Assembly: GCA_958405585.1 (NCBI GenBank)
Contig: CATYEP010000050.1
Span: 1 to 11,511, forward strand
Length of the DNA stretch: 11,511 nt
Origin: an uncultured Eubacteriales bacterium
Lineage (GTDB): Bacteria > Bacillota > Clostridia > Christensenellales > Borkfalkiaceae
Direction of reading: 5' to 3'
A program made the position numbers and the translations under genes. Of this stretch, positions 1-5,411 are shown piece after piece (position 1 is the stretch's first letter; every line of letters starts with the position of its first letter). The notes beneath the pieces are model-generated. The model was not told where the DNA came from. It made no database searches and was given only the letters and a program-made list of their open reading frames with translations.

Positions 1-244
1 CACACCCGGGCAGATACAGTGCCGAATACCCCTGCATACGCTTGAAACGGATCAAAGCGTCGATGATCGTGTTGTCGAGAGCATGTCCCAAATGCAGCTG
101 TCCCGTAATATTGGGGGGCGGAATCACAATCGTGAACGGAATTTTGGAAGGATCTACTTCCGCGCGGAAATAGTTCTTCTCCATCCATTCCGCATACAGC
201 CTGTCCTCGAAATCTTTCGGATTGTACGTCTTTTGCATTTCCAT
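1..244 (-). CDS. valS: Valyl-tRNA synthetase, N-terminal fragment (runs off left edge)
   Basis: This gene encodes the class I synthetase that charges tRNA-Val with valine in the cytoplasm. Only the first 81 or so codons are present, and the rest lies beyond the left edge. The translation contains PPPNITGQLHLGHAL at about residues 47-61. This is the ValS form of the class I HIGH signature (here HLGH) that binds ATP. It is followed by a GYSALYLPG stretch that leads into the ValS active site. The start at 244 is chosen because a GGGGAAGG Shine-Dalgarno sits six bases upstream; an in-frame ATG at 238 is the alternative. The gene is divergent from the importer operon that starts at 640. IleS and LeuS share the fold, but the PPPNITG form and the short N-terminus fit ValS best. 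Confidence 0.93.
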   Translation of the reverse strand, partial: MEMQKTYNPKDFEDRLYAEWMEKNYFRAEVDPSKIPFTIVIPPPNITGQLHLGHALDNTIIDALIRFKRMQGYSALYLPGC

Positions 245-258
245 AAGCAACCTTCCCC

Positions 259-286
259 TTTTTGCCGTCTCACCCCGCGGCAAAAA
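259..286 (-). promoter_or_regulatory. Hairpin in the valS leader, directly before the ribosome site
   Basis: A perfect 9-bp stem (TTTTTGCCG with CGGCAAAAA) closes a 10-base loop. It ends immediately before the GGGGAAGG Shine-Dalgarno of valS. Its position suggests an effect on translation initiation or mRNA stability, but this is inferred only from geometry. It does not match a T-box antiterminator. Confidence 0.45.
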
Positions 287-338
287 AAATTTCTATCGCG
301 CCTTCCGCGCCTTTTCCCCATTTTAGTGTATGTGAATC

Positions 339-367
339 ATTATAATAAATCATGCGATGATTGTCAA
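339..367 (-). promoter_or_regulatory. valS promoter, consensus sigma-A type
   Basis: Read on the minus strand, this is a perfect TTGACA (-35, 362-367) and a perfect TATAAT (-10, 339-344) separated by exactly 17 bases. Transcription should start near 332, giving a leader of about 87 nucleotides before valS. That is too short for a T-box aptamer, which is the usual regulator of valS in Clostridia. Confidence 0.85.
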
Positions 368-639
368 TCTATTTTGGATTTCCCTAAAAAAATCCGTCGC
401 TTTCCGTTTCGCTTTTTCTACGTTTTGCTCCTTTCCATCCAAGCAGCCTTCGAAAACATTTTTCTTCAAAAAAACGCGGGCAAAAACACAGAAATTATAC
501 TTTTTTCTTCGGCAAAGCGCTGTTCGCATAAAAAACTTATCCGAAAAGCAAAGCGCACCAAAACACGGGAAGCTCAAACAAAAAGAAAGGCTTCTGCATA
601 CAATAAAATATCAGACTTTAATATTTGGAGAGGTTATAC
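368..639. other. Intergenic region between valS promoter and importer operon
   Basis: This A-rich stretch upstream of the importer operon holds no convincing gene. I looked for a TPP-type or other riboswitch and saw none of the conserved boxes. No good -35/-10 pair is visible for the plus-strand operon. A TACAAT at 599-604 could be its -10 but lacks a recognisable -35. The 9-base sequence GCAAAGCGC occurs twice (512-520 and 548-556), which may be chance. Confidence 0.5.
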
Positions 640-1647
640 ATGAAAAAGATACTTACGGCAATTCTATGCGCCCTGTTTGCAGTGCTGCCTTTCTCTGCCT
701 GCCAGAGCAATACGGGCGCGACAAAAATACGGTTGAGCGAAGTGACACATTCCGTGTTTTACGCACCGCTGTATGCGGCGGAAGCGCTCGGCTATTTTGA
801 AGATGAAAACATAGAAATCGATCTTTCTAACGGCGGCGGAGCGGACAACGTGATGGCGGCGGTGCTTTCGGGCAGTGCTGACATCGGATTCTGCGGGCCG
901 GAAGCGGCGCTGTACGTACTGATCGGAGGCTCCAACAACGTACCGACGGTATTCGGTCAACTGACCAAACGTGACGGATCGTTCCTCGTTTCGCGCGTTG
1001 ACGAAGCGGATACATTCGACTGGGCGACGAGCCTTGCGGGCAAAGAGATCCTGGCAGGCCGCAAAGGCGGAGTGCCGGCCATGACCTTTGAGTACATTCT
1101 CAATGCAAACGGACTGACCGACGGGGTGAACGTGCATATGAACTATGACGTGAACTTCAATAACATGACCGCCGCCTTCGAAGGAGGTACCGCCGATTAC
1201 TGCACGATGTTTGAACCGGTAGCGTCCGAATACGAAAAAGCGGGCAAGGGTTATATTGTGGCGTCCGTGGGCGAAGCATCGGGCGAAGTGCCCTACACCT
1301 GCTTTATCGCGCGGGAAAATTATATTTCCAAAAACGAAAGCGTGATCGAAGGTTTTTTACGTGCGGTGATGAAAGGGATCGCCTACATCAACGATACGGA
1401 CAGCGCGACGGCGGCAGAGCTTTTGAAATCCTATTTTGACGGAACGGAAGTTTCTTCCATCGAAACGTCGCTGAACAGCTACAAAGCAATCGATTCCTGG
1501 CAGGAAGACATGACCATGACCGAAGACGCATTCAACCGTCTGCAGGACATCATCGACAATGCCGGAGAACTGGAAAAGCGGGTAACGCTTTCCGAACTGG
1601 TCGATACATCCTATTCTTCCAGGGTCTACGCACAGCTGAACGAGTAA
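640..1647 (+). CDS. ABC importer substrate-binding lipoprotein, SsuA/THI5 (NMT1-like) family
   Basis: This 335-residue protein is the extracellular binding component of an ABC importer. The start at 640 is set by GGAGAGG seven bases upstream, and the N-terminus MKKILTAILCALFAVLPFSAC is a lipoprotein signal ending at lipidated Cys21. Residues about 27-75 (HSVFYAPLYAAEALGYF, then NGGGADNVMAAVLSGSADIGF) match the first lobe of periplasmic-binding-protein type 2 folds of the SsuA/THI5/NMT1 group. A GPEAALYV segment and a GQLTKRDGSFLVSR stretch follow. Relatives carry sulfonates, taurine, nitrate or the thiamine pyrimidine precursor. No sequence feature here picks one of these, and no metabolic gene lies nearby. 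It is the first gene of a three-gene operon with the ATPase and permease, separated from the ATPase by a 72-base gap that contains a strong hairpin. Confidence 0.88.
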   Translation: MKKILTAILCALFAVLPFSACQSNTGATKIRLSEVTHSVFYAPLYAAEALGYFEDENIEIDLSNGGGADNVMAAVLSGSADIGFCGPEAALYVLIGGSNNVPTVFGQLTKRDGSFLVSRVDEADTFDWATSLAGKEILAGRKGGVPAMTFEYILNANGLTDGVNVHMNYDVNFNNMTAAFEGGTADYCTMFEPVASEYEKAGKGYIVASVGEASGEVPYTCFIARENYISKNESVIEGFLRAVMKGIAYINDTDSATAAELLKSYFDGTEVSSIETSLNSYKAIDSWQEDMTMTEDAFNRLQDIIDNAGELEKRVTLSELVDTSYSSRVYAQLNE

Positions 1648-1652
1648 AAGCA

Positions 1653-1686
1653 CCCGCAGTGCAGGACATTTCGTCTGCACTGCGGG
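1653..1686 (+). promoter_or_regulatory. Intercistronic hairpin between binding protein and ATPase genes
   Basis: Twelve perfectly paired bases (1653-1664 with 1675-1686) enclose a 10-base loop, starting six bases after the stop codon of the binding-protein gene. The downstream run is only TTTT after a short gap, so it is not a strong terminator. Such hairpins in binding-protein operons commonly protect the upstream mRNA from 3' exonucleases or cause partial termination, so that binding protein exceeds ATPase. That role is inferred here. Confidence 0.65.
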
Positions 1687-1719
1687 CAGAAGTTTTGAAC
1701 AAACGGAGAGGAAACACCA

Positions 1720-2487
1720 ATGAAACAACAGGGCAACCCTATTCTTGAATTTGACAGTGTGCGCATGATCTATCATACGAAGACAGGCGAAACGCTTGCC
1801 GCAGACGGCATGAGTTTCAGTGTGAACGAAGGCGAATTTATTGCAGTGATCGGGCCTTCGGGTTGCGGAAAGACGACCGTACTGTCCCTTGCGGCGGGGC
1901 TGTTGCCGCCGTCGGAAGGAAGCGTGCGCGTACGCGGCGAAAAAGTACGGCGCGGCATGGCTTGTTTCGGATATATGCTGCAAAAAGACGAACTTTTCCC
2001 GTGGCGGACGGTGGAGCAGAACATATTTCTGCCCCTGGAGATCAAAAAGATCAACACGCCCGAAAACCGCAAGCGCGCATTGGCGCTTGCGGAAAAATAC
2101 GGACTGGGCGGATTTTTAAAGCATATGCCCGACCAGCTTTCGGGCGGAATGCGCCAGCGTGCGGCGCTCATCCGCACGCTGGCGGCACAGCCGGACATTC
2201 TGCTGCTCGACGAACCGTTTTCCGCGCTCGATTACCAGACGCGGCTTTCCGTATGCGATGACGTGTACAACATCATCCGCAGCGAAAAAAAGACTGCCAT
2301 TCTGGTTACGCATGACATTTCGGAAGCCATTTCGGTTGCCGACCGCATTTTTGTGCTGAGCGCGCGCCCCGCGAAGGTGGTCGCCGCGCACGAGCTTCTG
2401 TTCGGGAATGCCGTGCCGCTCAAGCGCCGCGAATCGCCGCAGTTTTCAAAATGGTTTGAACTGCTCTGGAAGGAGTTGAACGCATGA
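1720..2487 (+). CDS. ABC importer ATP-binding protein, NitT/TauT/SsuB type
   Basis: This 255-residue cytoplasmic ATPase powers the importer. All motifs are intact: Walker A GPSGCGKTT (45-53), Q-loop glutamine in MLQKDELFPW (Q88), signature LSGGMRQR (140-147), Walker B ILLLDEP (160-166) and the H-loop histidine in VTHD (H198). The FPW after the Q-loop and the GGMRQR form of the signature are typical of the nitrate/sulfonate/taurine (SsuB/TauB) group. GGAGAGG eight bases before the ATG supports the start. Its stop overlaps the permease start in an ATGA arrangement, implying translational coupling. The true substrate is not apparent. Confidence 0.92.
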   Translation: MKQQGNPILEFDSVRMIYHTKTGETLAADGMSFSVNEGEFIAVIGPSGCGKTTVLSLAAGLLPPSEGSVRVRGEKVRRGMACFGYMLQKDELFPWRTVEQNIFLPLEIKKINTPENRKRALALAEKYGLGGFLKHMPDQLSGGMRQRAALIRTLAAQPDILLLDEPFSALDYQTRLSVCDDVYNIIRSEKKTAILVTHDISEAISVADRIFVLSARPAKVVAAHELLFGNAVPLKRRESPQFSKWFELLWKELNA

Positions 2488-3299
2488 AAAAATCATCGGA
2501 TACCGTGCGCATATGTTCACCCGAACATGCGCTGTACTTAAAAAAAATGCGCCGAAACAATCTGCTGATACAGATCTGGCGCGCAGGGCTTCTCATCCTC
2601 ATTCTCGGAGTCTGGGAACTGATCGCCGCATTACAGCTGGTCGACCCGTTTATCATCAGCTCCCCTTCCCGTATCTGGAACATGATCGTGAGTCTCGCCT
2701 CTGACGGCTCACTCTTCTACCACATCGGCACGACGCTTTGGGAAACGCTCGCAGGCTTTGCCATCGCCGTTGTTCTCGGCACGAGCATCGCCCTGCTCCT
2801 ATGGTGGAGCGAAGGCGCGCGGCGGGTGCTGGAACCGTATATCGTCGTACTCAATTCTCTGCCGAAGATCGCACTCGGGCCTGTCATTATCATCTGGTTC
2901 GGAACGGGATCTTCCGCCATCGTATTCATGACCGTTCTGGTCGGGATCATCGTCGCCGTCATGAACATGCTCGGCGGATTTTTAGCGACAGACAAAAACA
3001 AGATCTTACTTCTCGAATCCATGGGCGCGACAAAATTTCAGATCCTGGTCAAACTTGTCATACCTTCCGCCATTCCGCAGTTTATCGGAATGCTGAAGAT
3101 CTGTGTCGGCATGGCATGGATCGGCTCGATCATGGGAGAATACATCGTATCCAAAGCGGGGCTCGGCTATCTGATCGTTTACGGCGGCCAGGTATTCCGC
3201 TTAGATCTCGTGATGGCGGCAACGGCGATCCTGTGCGTGCTTGCCGCAGGCATGTACGCGCTGGTCGCGCTTGCCGAAAAATGGCTCGTTAAAAAGTAA
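2484..3299 (+). CDS. ABC importer permease, NitT/TauT/SsuC type
   Basis: This 271-residue inner-membrane protein forms the translocation path, presumably as a homodimer. It has about six hydrophobic segments, beginning with residues 33-50. The conserved cytoplasmic EAA coupling loop is at about 178-197 (ESMGATKFQILVKLVIPSAIP). The GMAWIGSIMGEY block after it is typical of the SsuC/TauC branch of BPD_transp_1 permeases. It starts inside the ATPase stop (ATGA) behind GGAG. The last 99 bases are shared, antisense, with the 3' end of the YkvI-like gene. Reading frame and motifs look intact throughout. Confidence 0.9.
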   Translation: MKKSSDTVRICSPEHALYLKKMRRNNLLIQIWRAGLLILILGVWELIAALQLVDPFIISSPSRIWNMIVSLASDGSLFYHIGTTLWETLAGFAIAVVLGTSIALLLWWSEGARRVLEPYIVVLNSLPKIALGPVIIIWFGTGSSAIVFMTVLVGIIVAVMNMLGGFLATDKNKILLLESMGATKFQILVKLVIPSAIPQFIGMLKICVGMAWIGSIMGEYIVSKAGLGYLIVYGGQVFRLDLVMAATAILCVLAAGMYALVALAEKWLVKK

Positions 3300-4289
3300 A
3301 CGGCTTCGCACGGCGCACACCGCAAGGAAAATTGCGCCTGCCGCGCCGACAAGCGGATATACAAACCGGATAATCGGTTTCAATCCGAACAGCGACAGAA
3401 CGAACGCAACTGCGAGCAGGGCGGCGCGCCAGACTTTGGCGCGCCGCTTTTCCTGCATTGCGGTATGCAGAGGATACCAGGAAGAAAAAAGCGTTGTCAA
3501 GATCCCGCAAATACAGACGAGCGAAAAAATCACCCTGATCTTTTCCCCGCCCAGAGCATACAAAAAAGGCATCTGCGCATTCTGCGCCGCCTCACCTGCC
3601 TCCGCAATGTTGGAAAGCAGAACTGCCGTACAGAATCCGATCAGAGCGGCGGCCGTAATACAGCCGCCCCCGCCGTTTTCTCCTTCCGCTCCCGCGTCGC
3701 AGATCAGCGGCGCCGCCAGAAAACAATTCATCGCCACGTAAACGAGGATCGAAAACAGACAAGAAAACGCCAGCAAAGGATCACCGATCAAGCCGGGTTC
3801 GTACGAAATTCCGGCATACGATACCACAAAAACAAGAATAAACGGCACCAGAGCAAGGTTTACCCAAAACAAACCTTTCACGCCTTTACCCGATAAAAAA
3901 TACAAAAGCGGCAACGCCGTCAGTGCCGCCAGAGGAAAGGTACTCTTCCAACCCAACCCCTCCTCCGCCGCAGCATTCAGTCCCGCAAACATGCTCGCAC
4001 ACATGACGAGAGAGCTGATCAGCATAACACTGCGGATGATCTGCGCGCCTTTGCCGAACAATGCATTGACCGTGCCCGCAAATCCGCCGAATTTTTTCCC
4101 GCACCGATACAGCAGATAAAAACATCCCGCATACAAAAGTGCGGATATTATCGCATAGGACAAATATCCTTCCGAAGGAAAAAAACGGACAAGCTCCGCC
4201 CCCGATAAAAAACCCGCTCCGACGATCGTCCCTACCAGCGTAAACGATAATTTTACTGTATGTGCCGTTTTTTTAAAATATACATTCAT
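3201..4289 (-). CDS. YkvI-family membrane protein (putative transporter)
   Basis: This 362-residue integral membrane protein has about ten hydrophobic segments (approximately 13-35, 42-62, 84-106, 117-132, 138-160, 170-195, 206-227, 247-272, 285-305 and 308-328). The N-terminal GTIVGAGFLSGAE motif in helix 1 matches the unwound-helix glycine motif of YkvI proteins, which are distant relatives of the APC superfamily and of GerAB-type proteins. Substrate is unknown for the family. The start at 4289 has only a weak AGAAG ribosome site, but no better in-frame start precedes helix 1. After the last helix comes a hydrophilic tail of about 35 residues rich in Cys, His and Arg. Most of that tail is encoded antisense to the end of the importer permease gene, so it may be a stop-codon-loss extension rather than a conserved domain. 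Confidence 0.8.
   Translation of the reverse strand: MNVYFKKTAHTVKLSFTLVGTIVGAGFLSGAELVRFFPSEGYLSYAIISALLYAGCFYLLYRCGKKFGGFAGTVNALFGKGAQIIRSVMLISSLVMCASMFAGLNAAAEEGLGWKSTFPLAALTALPLLYFLSGKGVKGLFWVNLALVPFILVFVVSYAGISYEPGLIGDPLLAFSCLFSILVYVAMNCFLAAPLICDAGAEGENGGGGCITAAALIGFCTAVLLSNIAEAGEAAQNAQMPFLYALGGEKIRVIFSLVCICGILTTLFSSWYPLHTAMQEKRRAKVWRAALLAVAFVLSLFGLKPIIRFVYPLVGAAGAIFLAVCAVRSRLLFNEPFFGKRDQRVHACGKHAQDRRCRHHEI
3418..3452 (+). terminator. Probable terminator of the importer operon, inside the opposing gene
   Basis: An 11-bp perfect GC-rich stem (GCGGCGCGCCA with TGGCGCGCCGC, 3421-3431 and 3437-3447) has a 5-base loop and is followed by TTTT (3448-3451). Weak pairs extend the stem outward to 3418. 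In the plus direction this is a plausible intrinsic terminator about 120 bases after the permease stop. It lies within the coding region of the minus-strand permease, where the stem encodes roughly RRAKVWRAA. The short T-tract limits confidence. Confidence 0.55.
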
Positions 4290-4507
4290 ATCTTCTATAT
4301 ATATGCCCGAACTTATTGTTTTTTCCTGTTTTTAAACTCTTTTTATAATCATCCGATTAGGTTTCTTCCTTTCGCAGGTTGTGTTGTACTGCCGGCGGTT
4401 TTCCCGCTCGTTCCAAACCTTATCCGCATCCCGATCGACTCCGCGTTTTGGATAATTTTGTACCGTCAAAATTTTCCTTTCCGATGACAGAAATTTTAAA
4501 AAAAGAC
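4290..4507. other. Intergenic region between divergent YkvI gene and flavoprotein gene
   Basis: This AT-rich region separates two divergently transcribed genes. I see no supported RNA or protein gene in it. TATAAA-like sequences near 4340 and 4300 could serve the minus-strand permease gene, but no matching -35 is convincing. The right end leads into the flavoprotein promoter. Confidence 0.5.
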
Positions 4508-4538
4508 TTGACTTGGAGCCGACTCCAGGATTTATAAT
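4508..4538 (+). promoter_or_regulatory. Flavoprotein promoter with MerR-family operator (19-bp spacer)
   Basis: TTGACT (-35, 4508-4513) and a perfect TATAAT (-10, 4533-4538) are separated by 19 bases, too long for normal RNA polymerase. The dyad TGGAG-CCGA-CTCCA (4514-4527) sits directly after the -35. The combination CTTGACTTGGAG...ACTCCA closely resembles operators of the NmlR/AdhR/YyaN group of MerR regulators, which untwist long-spacer promoters in response to aldehydes or thiol stress. The regulator gene is not in the window. Confidence 0.8.
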
Positions 4539-4579
4539 ACAATCAAACAAAAAAACGCAGACAAAGGAAGGAAAGCATC

Positions 4580-5122
4580 ATGGATAAAAAGGTACTGATC
4601 ATTTCATCTACGCCGCGTGCGGGCGGCAACAGTGAAATTTTAAGCGACGAATTTGCGCGCGGAGCAGCGGAAAGCGGGAATCTGACGGAGATAGTACGGC
4701 TTCGCCAAAAGAAAATCGGGATGTGCACGGGGTGCGGCACCTGTTCGGAGCTGAGAAAGCCCTGTCCGCAAAAGGATGACGCCCCCAAAATCATTGAAAA
4801 AATGGTCAAAGCGGACGTCATCGTGTTTGCCACACCCGTCTATTTTTATGCACCCTGCGCCCAGTTAAAAGCGCTCATTGACCGTTGCAGTACTCGTTAT
4901 GAAGAAATGAAAGGCAAAAAATTCTACTTTATTGCCACCATGGCGGACGAATCCGAAGAAAATATGGAGCGCACGTTCGACACTCTGCGCGGCTTCACCG
5001 ACTGTCTGGAAGATCCCGAAGAATGCGGTTGTATTTACGGAACAGGCGTCTGGAAAAAAGGCGAAGTACGCCACACCCCTGCCATGCAGCAAGCCTATGA
5101 AATGGGAAAAACCATCCGATAA
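4580..5122 (+). CDS. Flavodoxin-like NAD(P)H-dependent FMN reductase / iron-sulfur flavoprotein-type protein
   Basis: This 180-residue soluble protein has the flavodoxin-like fold of the NADPH-dependent FMN reductase family. IISSTPRAGGNS (8-18) is the FMN phosphate loop after the first strand, and ATPVYFYAPCAQLK (84-97) is the conserved flavin-contacting segment. Four cysteines at 49, 52, 55 and 62 form C-x2-C-x2-C-x6-C, which fits the compact cysteine motif of iron-sulfur flavoproteins (Isf) that bind a 4Fe-4S cluster. Many family members carry a similar motif of uncertain function, so cluster binding is inferred. GGAAGGAAAG supports the start. The gene stands alone behind a MerR-type promoter, suggesting a role in electrophile, quinone or redox stress. 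Substrate is unknown. Confidence 0.8.
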   Translation: MDKKVLIISSTPRAGGNSEILSDEFARGAAESGNLTEIVRLRQKKIGMCTGCGTCSELRKPCPQKDDAPKIIEKMVKADVIVFATPVYFYAPCAQLKALIDRCSTRYEEMKGKKFYFIATMADESEENMERTFDTLRGFTDCLEDPEECGCIYGTGVWKKGEVRHTPAMQQAYEMGKTIR

Positions 5123-5260
5123 CTTTTTGATCGGTACATATTTTTTGATATCCGAATTACGGAAAAACGCCTCCGCGCTTTCGCAAAAAACAGATAACGT
5201 GCATTCATATTTGCAGCAAAAATCCTGTTTTTGATCGTTCAGGCAACCTTTTTGCATACA

Positions 5261-5287
5261 AATAATTTCCGAAATTATTGATTTCGG
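5261..5287. repeat. Two overlapping inverted repeats
   Basis: AATAATTTC-C-GAAATTATT (5261-5279) is a perfect 9-bp dyad with a one-base centre. CCGAAAT-TATTG-ATTTCGG (5269-5287) is a 7-bp dyad that shares its middle. The two would be mutually exclusive as RNA hairpins. They lie between two converging gene ends, where an operator would not be expected. No function can be assigned. Confidence 0.45.
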
Positions 5288-5340
5288 CGCACCGCTCAGG
5301 GTGTCAAAAAATCATCTCCCAAATTATATTCTCGACAATG

Positions 5341-5384
5341 AAAGCGCCCGTCTGCACAAATATTTGTGCAGACGGGCGCTTTTT
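5341..5384. terminator. Bidirectional terminator, long perfect palindrome
   Basis: Positions 5341-5382 form a perfect 42-base palindrome whose GC-rich outer part begins AAAGCGCCCG and whose centre is AAATATTT. In the plus direction it is followed by five T (5380-5384), giving a strong terminator for the flavoprotein transcript although it lies about 220 bases after that gene. In the minus direction it follows the exporter operon by about 30 bases with only three T. It probably serves both converging transcripts. Confidence 0.85.
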
Positions 5385-5411
5385 GCATTACGATCCGTTT
5401 TTAAATCTGTT

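Noticed and set aside
512..556. Direct repeat GCAAAGCGC (512-520 and 548-556)
   Set aside because: Only two short copies in A-rich sequence, with no link to a promoter; likely chance.
368..639. Possible TPP or other riboswitch before the importer
   Set aside because: None of the conserved boxes (such as CTGAGA) is present, and no multi-stem aptamer layout is visible.
245..640. T-box leader for valS
   Set aside because: No AGGGTGGNACCGCG-like sequence on the minus strand, and the promoter is too close to the gene.
83..643. Open frame across the valS start and upstream region
   Set aside because: It runs antisense to valS and through the consensus valS promoter, with no ribosome site and low-complexity basic composition.
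4370..4450. tRNA-like T-arm (GTTCCAAACC) in the region before the flavoprotein
   Set aside because: No acceptor, D or anticodon stems can be drawn on either strand.
4332..4550. Small open frame of 72 codons on the minus strand
   Set aside because: No ribosome site or promoter. It crosses the MerR-type promoter region, and the product has no pattern suggestive of a real protein.
4865..5257. Open frame of 130 codons antisense to the flavoprotein
   Set aside because: Shadow of the real gene, with no supporting signals.
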